DNA of 64,000 nucleotides from Pseudomonas kribbensis (GTDB lineage Bacteria; Pseudomonadota; Gammaproteobacteria; Pseudomonadales; Pseudomonadaceae): NCBI RefSeq assembly GCF_003352185.1, contig NZ_CP029608.1, positions 5,002,501 to 5,066,500 of the forward strand, read 5' to 3'. Shown piece by piece: positions 45,115 to 54,400 of this stretch (position 1 is its first letter; each line of letters starts with the position of its first letter). The notes under the pieces were generated by a model. It saw only the letters and a program-made list of their open reading frames with translations, ran no database searches and was not told where the DNA came from. The position numbers and the translations under genes were made by a program.

Positions 45115-46242
45115 GTGATCACGGCCCAAGCCTTTTCAACCATCGAAGCGATTGATCGCGACGCATGGAATGCCTGCTTTCCCGAGGAGCTCGAAGACTG
45201 GGCCTACTATCGCGCCGTGGAACAGGCCGGCATCGACGGCTTTCACTGGCGCTATCTGGCGCTGTTTGAAGACGACCGGCTGATTGCGGCGGTCGTGGCC
45301 TTCACCACGGCCTATTCGCTCGACACCACCCTGCAGGGCACTGGCAAACGCTTGAGCCAGTGGCTGCGCAGTTGCTGGCCGGGTATGTTCGACATTCGCT
45401 TGTACGCCCTAGGCTCGCCGGTGGCGGAGCAGTGCCATGTCGGTACACACCCGTCGCTCGATCCGGCACGTTTGCCGTCGCTGTTTGCACGCCTGCTGCA
45501 ACTGGCCCGCGAAGACGCGGACCAGGCCGGGGTCGGCCTGCTGGCCGTCAAGGACGCCTCCCACCGCAATCCGCAATGGCTGCAGGCCTGTCGCGAGGCC
45601 GGTTTGCAAAGCATGCCGGGATTGCCCGGTGCCGAGCTGCCGATCAAATTCGCCTCGGTCGACGCTTACCTCGGCACCCTGGGCAAATCCACCCGCAAGG
45701 ACCTGCGGCGGACCCTGCGCGGTTCGGGCCCGCGAATCGAATGGCGACGTTCGGTGGACGATCTGCTGCCGACCATGATGCGGCTTTATGAAGCGACACT
45801 GGCGCGCAGCGACCTGACCTTCGAATGCCTGCCTGCCGCGTATTTCCGTCAGGTGCTGGAACACCTCGACGAGCGTGCCGCCTGCGTTTTGTACTGGGTG
45901 GACGATGAGCTGGTGGCGTTCAATCTGGTGCTGCTGGACGAACAGCGGCTGGTGGACAAGTTCTTCGCCCACGATCTGGCCCGCACCCGCGAGCACAAAC
46001 TGTACATGCGCAGCTGGCTGGCGAATGTCGGCTACTGTATTGAACACCGGATTCCGATCTACGCGTGCGGCCAGGCCGGTTATGCCAGTAAGCTGCGCCT
46101 GGGCTGTTCGTTCATCGGCAATACGGTGTTTTTCCGCCATCGCCACCCCGTACTCAATCACCTGCTGCGGCTGGTGAAGATTTTCATCCGCCCGGACCGT
46201 ACCGATCCGGCCATGGCGACTGCGATAAGCGAACAACAATAA
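45115..46242 (+). CDS. FemAB/GNAT-like acyltransferase
   Basis: A 375-residue protein of the BioF2-like/FemAB-like acetyltransferase type. Two GNAT-like halves are suggested by GKSTRKDLRRTLRGSG in the middle and by ACVLYWVDDELVAFNLVLLDE followed by KFFAHDL and YACGQAGYASKLRLG. GTG start with TAAGGA upstream. It probably acylates or amino-acylates an amine, plausibly one made by the aminotransferase. Confidence 0.72.
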   Translation: MITAQAFSTIEAIDRDAWNACFPEELEDWAYYRAVEQAGIDGFHWRYLALFEDDRLIAAVVAFTTAYSLDTTLQGTGKRLSQWLRSCWPGMFDIRLYALGSPVAEQCHVGTHPSLDPARLPSLFARLLQLAREDADQAGVGLLAVKDASHRNPQWLQACREAGLQSMPGLPGAELPIKFASVDAYLGTLGKSTRKDLRRTLRGSGPRIEWRRSVDDLLPTMMRLYEATLARSDLTFECLPAAYFRQVLEHLDERAACVLYWVDDELVAFNLVLLDEQRLVDKFFAHDLARTREHKLYMRSWLANVGYCIEHRIPIYACGQAGYASKLRLGCSFIGNTVFFRHRHPVLNHLLRLVKIFIRPDRTDPAMATAISEQQ

Positions 46243-46248
46243 GCGAGC

Positions 46249-48024
46249 ATGATGAGCAAAGACCGACGCGCCACCGCCCGACCCTTCGCCCTCTCCGGCT
46301 GGAGCCTGCAACGCAAACTGGTGCTGGCGTTCTGGCTGGTCAGCGTGATTCCGACCATGATCGCCGCGGAACTGGCGGCCACCACCCTGTCGCAGATTTT
46401 CGACAGCAACGTGCGGATCTGGCTGCAGGAGTCGACCAAGATCGTCGAGGACGAGATCCGCGAGATCGTGCGCGATAATGCCCGGATCGCTCAGTTGTTC
46501 CTGCGCTACACCCGGCCGCCCACGGACCGCCAGTCGGCCCGGCGCGACAAGCTCACCGCCGACATTGCCGACTCCATGGGCATCGACGTAGTCGCGCTGG
46601 TGCGCAACAGCGATCACAAAGTGGTGTTCAGCACCGCCGCCGATGACATCGTGCGGCAGATCAGCACCGCGCCCAAAGCCGTACTGCAGACCCTGCAGGT
46701 CGGCGGTGTGGCGACCGGCGCCGTGGTGTCGACCTTCGAGAGCGAGCAGGACGGCACCGACTACAAACTGATCGTGGTTACCTACCTCGATAACAGTTTC
46801 CTCACCAGTGTCGCCGACGTGCACTCTCTGGACCTGCGTCTGTACCTGGCCAGAGACGCCGATTTTTCGGAGATCTTTTCCACCCAGCGCTTTGAAGATC
46901 ACCCGGCAATCGTGCCCGCGAAAATCGAGGACCAACTGCGCAGCACCAAGCTGCCGATCGAGCAGTCGACCAAACGCTACAGCGGCATCTACCGACCGAT
47001 TCTCAACGAAAACGGCGAACTGCAAGGCGTGGTGTTCAGCGGTCTGCTGCGCCACACCACGCTGGTCGGGCTGGTGAACCAGAGCAACCTGTTCATCCTG
47101 ATTTTCATCCTCAGCTCGGCGGCTTCGCTGGCGGTGGGCTGGCTGGTATCGGAGCGCATGACCAAGCCGTTGCGCGGCCTGGCCAAAGGCGTGCAAGCAG
47201 TGATTGCCGGGGATTACCGCCAGCGCCTGCCGGTCACCGGCGGCGATGAACTGGCGGAACTGAGCAGCATCTTCAACCACATGAGCGAACGCCTCGGCGA
47301 GTTGCAGCATCTGGAGTCGCAACTGCGGCGCCGCGACCGCCTGCATGCGCTGGGCGAAGTGGCGATGGGCCTGGCCCATGAAATCCGCAACCCGCTGGGC
47401 ATCATCAAGACCGCCACGCAACTGCTGCACCGACGCGCCGACCTGCCCGAGACCGACAAGCGTCATCTGGAATACGTGGTCAGTGAAGTCAGCCGCATCA
47501 ACGACCTGATCACCGAATTTCTCGACTTCGCCAAGCCCAGTGCGCCACTGCGTTCGACCCAACTGGCACGGCCATTGGTGGATGAACTGGTGGGCTTCTG
47601 TGCCCCGGAACTGGCCAGCCACAACATCGATGTGCAAATCGAAGACCGCGCGCCGGGTGCGACCCTGTACGCCGATGCCCGGCAACTCAAGCAGGCGGGC
47701 CTGAACCTGATCGTCAACGCCATCGACGCCATGCCCGACGGCGGCCGTCTGACCCTGGGCATCCACAGCGATCAACACAACACGGTCATCAGCATCAGCG
47801 ACACTGGCCAGGGCATCGAAGCGGACATGCTCGAGCGGATTTTCACGCCGTTCGTCACCACCAAGGCGTCCGGCACCGGACTTGGTCTGGCCAAAGTTTT
47901 CTCGATCATGGAAAACCATGACGGACGCATCGAATGCGTCAGCGAAAAAGATGCCGGAGCCACCTTCAGCCTGTACATTCCGGCCAACGGTGAAGATTTC
48001 GACGAGGACAGCGATGACGCATAA
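46249..48024 (+). CDS. Membrane sensor histidine kinase of the operon
   Basis: A 591-residue kinase: helix 1 (about 23-45), a periplasmic sensor domain (about 46-282), helix 2 (about 283-306), HAMP, H-box GLAHEIRNPLGI with H377, N-box LNLIVNAIDAM and G-boxes DTGQGIE and GTGLGL. It lies six bases after the acyltransferase gene and overlaps the regulator gene by 11 bases. It may sense the pathway's substrate or product. Confidence 0.92.
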   Translation: MMSKDRRATARPFALSGWSLQRKLVLAFWLVSVIPTMIAAELAATTLSQIFDSNVRIWLQESTKIVEDEIREIVRDNARIAQLFLRYTRPPTDRQSARRDKLTADIADSMGIDVVALVRNSDHKVVFSTAADDIVRQISTAPKAVLQTLQVGGVATGAVVSTFESEQDGTDYKLIVVTYLDNSFLTSVADVHSLDLRLYLARDADFSEIFSTQRFEDHPAIVPAKIEDQLRSTKLPIEQSTKRYSGIYRPILNENGELQGVVFSGLLRHTTLVGLVNQSNLFILIFILSSAASLAVGWLVSERMTKPLRGLAKGVQAVIAGDYRQRLPVTGGDELAELSSIFNHMSERLGELQHLESQLRRRDRLHALGEVAMGLAHEIRNPLGIIKTATQLLHRRADLPETDKRHLEYVVSEVSRINDLITEFLDFAKPSAPLRSTQLARPLVDELVGFCAPELASHNIDVQIEDRAPGATLYADARQLKQAGLNLIVNAIDAMPDGGRLTLGIHSDQHNTVISISDTGQGIEADMLERIFTPFVTTKASGTGLGLAKVFSIMENHDGRIECVSEKDAGATFSLYIPANGEDFDEDSDDA

Positions 48025-49402
48025 CGTACTGGTGGTGGACGACGAGCCCAAGCTCTGCGACCTGCTGGCATCGGCCTTGAGTCAGAACGACATTGCGGTG
48101 TTCACCGCCGGCAACGGCCTGCACGCGCTCAAGGTGCTGGAGTCCGAGGACATCGATCTGGTGATCAGCGACTGGCGCATGCCCGGCATGGACGGCCCGC
48201 AACTGCTGGCGGAAATCAAGAACCGCTACCCGCAGTTGCCGGTGATCGTGATGACCGCCTACAGCACGGTGAAGAATGCCGTGCAGTCGATGCGCAACGG
48301 CGCCTTCGACTACATCGCCAAGCCCTTCGACATCGATGAGCTGGACATCACCGTCAGCAAGGCCCTGCAATTTCGCGACATCCTCAAAGACAACCTGCGC
48401 ATGCGCGCCGAACTCGACGAACACCAGCAGATCGACAGCCTGGTGGGCGACAGCCCGAGCTTTCGCCGGGTCCTGAGCGCGATCGATTCGGTGCGCGAAA
48501 GCAACGCTACCATCCTGCTAACCGGCGAAAGCGGCACCGGCAAGGAAATGGTCGCCCGGGCCATCCACAAACATGGCAACCGCGCCGACAAGCCGTTTGT
48601 CGCGGTCAACTGCGCGGCAATCCCGGAAGGGTTGCTGGAAAGCGAAATGTTCGGCCACCGCAAAGGCGCGTTCACCGGCGCGGTGGCGGACCGGGTCGGG
48701 CGCTTCCAGCAGGCGGACAAGGGCACGCTGTTTCTCGATGAAATCGGCGAGATGCCTTTGGCGCTGCAGGCGAAAATCCTCCGCGCCCTGCAGGAACGCA
48801 TCATCGAACCGGTAGGCGATCCACGCGAGCGCAAGGTCGATGTGCGGGTCATCGCCGCGACCAACAAGAACCTGCTGGACGCGGTGGCCAACAAGGAGTT
48901 TCGCGAAGACCTGTATTACCGCCTCAACGTGTTCCCGATTCCGTTGCCGGCCTTGCGTGAGCGGGTCGAAGACATTGCGCCGCTGGCCCGGCATTTCGCC
49001 CACACCCTGGGCGCTGCGGCGGGCAAACGCTTCAGCGGTTTCAGTGCCGAGGCGTTGCAGGCCATGGCCCGCTATTCGTGGCCGGGCAACATTCGTGAAC
49101 TGCAGAACTGCGTCGAACGCGCGACCATCGTCGCGTCCGGCGCGGAGATTGAAGAGCAGGACTTGCCGGCCTATCTGTTCGCCTCACAACCGACCCAGCC
49201 GGGAGCGCAGGTCGCCGAAGGCAGCGTGCCGGCTGACCTGGAAGCGGCGCTGGCAGAGGTGGAAAAGGCCTACATCCTCGCCGCGCTGGCCCAGAGCAAC
49301 GGTGTGCAGGCTGCGGCGGCGCAACTGATCGGGATTTCCGAGCGCAGCTTCTGGTATCGCCTGAAGAAACTGGGGATTCACGTCGACAAGATCGTCCGCT
49401 GA
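48014..49402 (+). CDS. Sigma-54-dependent response regulator of the operon
   Basis: A 462-residue NtrC-family activator: receiver (VLVVDDEPKLCDLL, phosphosite in VISDWRMPGMDG), AAA+ domain with GESGTGKE, canonical GAFTGA and GTLFLDEIGEMP, and a C-terminal Fis-like helix-turn-helix (AAAQLIGISERSFWYRLKK). ATG 48014 lies inside the kinase gene. The sigma-54 promoter at the head of the operon makes positive autoregulation likely. Confidence 0.92.
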   Translation: MTHNVLVVDDEPKLCDLLASALSQNDIAVFTAGNGLHALKVLESEDIDLVISDWRMPGMDGPQLLAEIKNRYPQLPVIVMTAYSTVKNAVQSMRNGAFDYIAKPFDIDELDITVSKALQFRDILKDNLRMRAELDEHQQIDSLVGDSPSFRRVLSAIDSVRESNATILLTGESGTGKEMVARAIHKHGNRADKPFVAVNCAAIPEGLLESEMFGHRKGAFTGAVADRVGRFQQADKGTLFLDEIGEMPLALQAKILRALQERIIEPVGDPRERKVDVRVIAATNKNLLDAVANKEFREDLYYRLNVFPIPLPALRERVEDIAPLARHFAHTLGAAAGKRFSGFSAEALQAMARYSWPGNIRELQNCVERATIVASGAEIEEQDLPAYLFASQPTQPGAQVAEGSVPADLEAALAEVEKAYILAALAQSNGVQAAAAQLIGISERSFWYRLKKLGIHVDKIVR

Positions 49403-49407
49403 TCCGG

Positions 49408-49430
49408 GTTCCCGGGCTTTGCCCGGGAAC
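49408..49430. terminator. Hairpin between the regulator and the FrnE-like gene
   Basis: A perfect ten-base stem GTTCCCGGGC/GCCCGGGAAC with a TTT loop between convergent genes. No T tract, so termination strength is uncertain. Confidence 0.6.
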
Positions 49431-49439
49431 CTCGCGGCC

Positions 49440-50105
49440 TCAGTTCACCGTGCCGCCCTTCGCCTCGCTCATGATCTGCCGGATCGCCCCGACAAAGGTG
49501 TCCACCGGCTGCCCGCCAGTCACCGCGTATTGCCCGTTGAACACCACGGTCGGCACCGAACTCACGCCGCGCGACAGCCACAGTTGTTCTTCCTCGCGCA
49601 CGTCGCTGGCGAACTCGTCGGACGCCAGAATCGCCTCGGCACGCTGCCGGTCCAGACCCACGCTTTCGGCGATCTGCGCCAGTTGCCCGTGATCGGACGG
49701 ATTGCCGCCATCGGTGAAATACGCCTTGAACAGCGCCTCTTTCAACGGCAACTGCAAGCCCTCCTCCCCGGCCCAATGCAGCAGCCGATGCGCATCGAAG
49801 GTGTTGTAGATGCGGCTGTTGGAATCGGTGCGGAAGGCGAAACCGACATCGGCGCCACGGGCGCGGATCACTTCACGGTTCTTTTGTGACTGCTCCGGGG
49901 TCGAGCCGTATTTTTCCTGGATATGCTCGCCGATGTTCTGCCCTTCGGCGCCCATCTTCGGATTCAGCTCGAACGGCTGGAAACGGATCTCGGCCTGCAC
50001 CTCGTCACGCAAAATCTCCAGCGCCCGCAACAAACCGTACAGACCGACGACGCACCACGGGCAGGACACGTCGCTGACAAAATCGATTTTCAGGGCAGAA
50101 CTCAT
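49440..50105 (-). CDS. FrnE-like DsbA-family protein
   Basis: A 221-residue thioredoxin-fold protein with a CPWC active site (SDVSCPWCVVG, C15/C18) and no signal peptide, hence cytoplasmic. The C-terminal SSVPTVVFNGQYAVTGGQP contains the cis-proline loop. FrnE homologues act as disulfide isomerases or oxidative-stress proteins. ATG 50105 gives the standard N-terminus. Confidence 0.9.
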   Translation of the reverse strand: MSSALKIDFVSDVSCPWCVVGLYGLLRALEILRDEVQAEIRFQPFELNPKMGAEGQNIGEHIQEKYGSTPEQSQKNREVIRARGADVGFAFRTDSNSRIYNTFDAHRLLHWAGEEGLQLPLKEALFKAYFTDGGNPSDHGQLAQIAESVGLDRQRAEAILASDEFASDVREEEQLWLSRGVSSVPTVVFNGQYAVTGGQPVDTFVGAIRQIMSEAKGGTVN

Positions 50106-50155
50106 GACACACCTCGCGCGTTCAATCGGGGTCAAAGACCTGCACGATACACCCG

Positions 50156-51190
50156 CTAGAGCAGGTTGCGCTCGCCCACCGGTTCGATCTGCGCCCAGTG
50201 CGAGGTGTCTTCACGGTGCTGCTGCAAATACGGTAGCACCGCCGCCAGCAATGGCGCCTTGAACGCCTCCTGGAAACGATGGGCCAGCCCCGGAATCAGC
50301 TTCAACTGGCTGCCGCGAATGTGCGCCGCCAGATGTACGCCGTGCATCACCGGCAGCAACGGATCGGCAGTGCCGTGCACCACCAGGGTCGGCACCCGCA
50401 ACTGATTGAGCAGCGCCACCCGGCTCGGTTCGGCGAGAATCGCCATGATCTGGCGCTTCACGCCTTCGGGGTTGAACGCCCGGTCATAGGCCACCGCCGC
50501 CTGATGCAGCAACATCTGACGATCATCGGTAACCATCGGGCTGCCCAGCGCTGCCAGCAGATCCGCCTGTTGTTCCAGTGCCACTTCACGGTTGGGGGCA
50601 CCGCGCCGCGACAGCAATTGCACCAGTGCCGCGCTCGGTGCAGGCAGGCCTTCGGCGCCGGAGCTGGTCATGATCAGCGTCAGGCTCTCGACCCGCTGCG
50701 GCGCCATGGCCGCCAGGTGCTGGGCGATCATCCCGCCCATGCTCGCGCCGAGCACGTGGAATTGCTCGACGTGCAACGCGTCCATCAGGCCCAGCGCATC
50801 GTCGGCCATGTCGGTCAGGCTGTAAGGCGCCGCCACCGGCAGGCCGAGTTTGTAGCGCAAGACTTCAAACGTCAGGTTGGCCTCCGCCGGTGCCTGGCGC
50901 CAGGTCGACAGACCGACATCGCGGTTGTCATAGCGGATCACCCGGAAACCCTGCTGACACAGAGCGACCACCACTTCGTCCGGCCAGTGGATCAACTGCC
51001 CGCCCAGGCCCATCACCAGCAGCAATGCCGGATCCGACGCACGACCGATGCTCTGGTACGCCAGGCTCACCTGCGCCAGATCGACCCGTTCGGTCGGAAC
51101 ATTGACATCACAACGCGACGCTGCAGAAGACGCCGGCACGAAAAAAACCGCGGCCAACAACGCCGCGATTGCAAAAATTCCCTTGAACAT
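50156..51190 (-). CDS. Secreted alpha/beta hydrolase
   Basis: A 344-residue hydrolase with an N-terminal signal peptide ([21 protein letters not shown]). Nucleophile elbow [10 protein letters not shown], oxyanion region [12 protein letters not shown], acid in HGTADPLLP and histidine in GLAHRFQE. The form resembles periplasmic esterases and aclacinomycin methylesterase-like enzymes. Start ATG 51190 fits the signal peptide, although the ribosome site is weak. Confidence 0.83.
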   Translation of the reverse strand: MFKGIFAIAALLAAVFFVPASSAASRCDVNVPTERVDLAQVSLAYQSIGRASDPALLLVMGLGGQLIHWPDEVVVALCQQGFRVIRYDNRDVGLSTWRQAPAEANLTFEVLRYKLGLPVAAPYSLTDMADDALGLMDALHVEQFHVLGASMGGMIAQHLAAMAPQRVESLTLIMTSSGAEGLPAPSAALVQLLSRRGAPNREVALEQQADLLAALGSPMVTDDRQMLLHQAAVAYDRAFNPEGVKRQIMAILAEPSRVALLNQLRVPTLVVHGTADPLLPVMHGVHLAAHIRGSQLKLIPGLAHRFQEAFKAPLLAAVLPYLQQHREDTSHWAQIEPVGERNLL

Positions 51191-51400
51191 GAAAAACACC
51201 GAAACGCAGAACCCCAGTAGAGCGCGAGTCTGATGAAGTTTGTTCAAGCGCGCTGCCACAGTTCGATGACAGTTTGATGAAGAGTGCCGAGCGGTCGGCG
51301 AAGGGCGGATAACTATGTAACACCGGCGTGCCCGGCGTTGCCCCTTGAATGGCGCGTCTACGGAGCGGATTCCCCGCGCCCTTCTCCGAGTGCCGTTGCC

Positions 51401-54400
51401 ATGGTCGAAAGATCCTTTTTACTGAGCGCCTCTCCCGATTCAATTTCCCTGCCGGTTTTTTCCGCCCTGCCGGCGTCTGTCGATGAAAGCCTGCTGCAAA
51501 GTGCGGCCACCCGCCGACAAATGTGCAGCGAAGGACTGCGACAGCTGTGTGCCGGCGTGCCGTCGGTACGCGCAACGCTCAGCCGATTGCTCCGTCAGGA
51601 ACTGGGCCTGGACGGAACACAGGCAGGCCTCGTGTTCAATCCCGTCGGCGGCTATCCCGAACGCCGGGTCAGCCTCCTGGAAGCCTGTGCCTACATCGTC
51701 CGGCACCCTCAGTCGCAAGAGTGGCTCGACAGTCAGTGCCGGGTGACCGGCGTGAGCGACTCTCATGCCTTGTCCGGGCTCCTTCCGTCACAGTTGCTTG
51801 CCCGGATCCAGCGTCTCGAACCGGCGCTGGCCCTTGATGAGCGCTGGCACCATTACTGGCGTTCCCGGGCGCCCGGCACGCCGCTGTCGCGACGGGACCA
51901 GGTCGATCACCTGTACCGCGGGCATATCGAGGCAGCCGCACAAATGGCTTTTGCCCGCCGCACGGTGACGGCAGAACAGCTGCGGCCCCTGTGGTCGCTG
52001 ATGGGAGAACCCGCTGTGCAACCTGTGACCGACAATGCCCTGCGGGTCGAGCTGCCAACCCTGCGCCTGACTAGCGGTGTTCGGGTCAAACCACCGGCGA
52101 CCTGGGTCATCAGCCGCAGTGACGACAGCGGACAGTTGCTGTACGTGCCCGGCCTGCCGGATGCCATTCAGGCTTTTTCCCGGCGCAGCGAACTGGACAC
52201 CTGGCTGGCGCGCCGCCCTCTGGTCCCCGTCGGTCTGCCGCTCGACGGCCTTCAGGTCGAATACGCCTCGGCCGGCCAGTCGCTGACCCTGGCGGTCAAT
52301 GAATGGTTGGTGCAGCAACAGACGGCGCAGGTCGCTGCCTTGCGCAACGGCCCGGACGCCAGGCCCGATCTGGCCGGACAGGGGCCCCACGCTCTGGATG
52401 TCGCCGACAGGCTCGACCGGCAGCGTGGCATTGCCGTTTTCTGCGCACCGCCCGGCCAGGACAACGACCCCTCCGACGCCTCGCCCGCGGACGAGGATGA
52501 GATGTCGCTGTTTGGCAGCCTGCATGCCGATATTCCCGGGACGCTGCGTCAGGCCAGCGTCACCCGGGCATACGATGCGCTGGAATCACTGGCCGATGGC
52601 GACACATTGCAATCGCTCAAGACGCTGCAAGCGACGCTGGAAAATGCCCGACAGAAAGCGGACGAGGCCGCACGCGCGCTGCTCTATCGCGAAAGGACGC
52701 TGGACATGGTCACGTTCAATCGCCAGTTCACCGCACTGCACGACGCGCACAAACAAGGCCTGCGGGCCGAAGCCGGGATGCAGCGGGCGCTGAACCAGCT
52801 GAGTGTCGAAGAACATGACCGGCTCGTCGCGCTGCTGGATACCCCCGACAGCAACGATGCCGATCAAAGGCTGAAAAGCCTGACCCTGTCGCTGAGCGAG
52901 CCTGCGGGAGATACGGCCACTGTCAGCCGCCAGGAACTCAGCGGCCCGTTCCTGCTGATGCCAGATGCCACACCGGCCGGGCCGGGCCCGACAGCGGGCC
53001 TGCTGCTCTACTGGCCCGGCAGCGGTGGCGGACTCCTGCGATTTGCCGACCGTCAGGCACTTGAACGGCACCTGTTCAAGCTGCAGGCCAGTGACACCCG
53101 GCTGACACTGCAATTGAACACCCTCACCGGCGACCCGTTGCGTCATGCCTTCAATCAGCTGACCGGCGAGTTTGAAACCCGGGCAGCGACAATCCGCCAG
53201 CGCTACAGCGCCCCCTCGCAGGCACAGCTACGCGCCGAAGAACTGGAACACTTGCGCCGTCAGACACTTCCCCTGCTGCAGGTGCCGGACAATGCCGCAC
53301 GACACCTGGCGCTGAACCATCGAATGCAAGAGCAGCGCAGCGCCAGCCTCGCCACACAGTTGCCGGACTGGCTGACCCGCCTGAGCGATGGCGAGCGCAA
53401 TACGCTCAGGGATCTGATACAGGCGTGGATTGCCGCCATGCACCGCAGTCACGATTTGTTGACCGTCACATTACCGCCCCGGGAGGACTTCACTCGCCAG
53501 CATCTGCTCACCCGGCTGCGCCAGGATTTTTCCCTCAAGGGACATTTTTCGGTGGAGCTGGACCTGCCCGATTCCGTGATCTTGCAGAAACAGGCATTCA
53601 GTGCCCCCGGGGCACCAGGCACACCGCAGAAACTGGTGGCGGTCCCCAGCACAACCCGCAGCCGCCTGTCGCTGGAAACCCTGGCCCAGCTCAACATCGA
53701 CAATACGCCGTCGATGAATCTCGAACCGCTGCTGATGCGCCTGCGCTTCATGCAGATTGAGGTCAGTGCCAGCGATGAGCGTGAACGCTCGGCTCTGAGT
53801 AGCGGGATTACCCTGCCTTACCTGCGCAAACTGCTGCCGGAACTGGATCTGCCCAAAGCCTACGAGCAAAGGATTTACGACACGTTCAAGGGCGCGACCG
53901 ATGAGCCACCGTTCCGGCGCGAGCACCGTCAGGAATGCCTGCTCGAGCCCTGGCGTTTGATGCTCCGGCTGCAGGGCCGATGTGCCTGGCTGCAACACCA
54001 GATCGGTGTCGATGACCTGAGCCTGTTCGACGTTGCCATCGACGCCTGGCAGACCGCTGGCCGGCGCATCGTGCTGTTTCCTGCCTACCTTGCCGCCGGC
54101 GGCACCGACACGCCGAATGAAGGCTCCACGACATTGTCCGGAGTAACCTTCATCGAAGAACAGTTCAGCGGCACGACACTGCTGTATCTGCCGGACGCCC
54201 CCGATGGCAGCGTTCTGCGTCGGTACGACAGTCTTGAAGCCGCACGCATAAGCCTGTTCAATCGCTGCAGCCAGGACGCAATGATCGGTTATCTGGCCCG
54301 CCAGGCTCTGCAAGGCAGCGTGCAAGCCCATGAACGCCGCATGGCGCAGGCAGTGACCAGGCGTTTCGACGCCATGATCGGCGTCGGCCCGCGCTGGCCG

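Noticed and set aside
45409..48051. Very long open frame on the minus strand (about 880 codons)
   Set aside because: It is antisense to the acyltransferase and kinase genes, which have clear domains. High GC content at third positions creates such shadows; the translated product has no recognisable motif.
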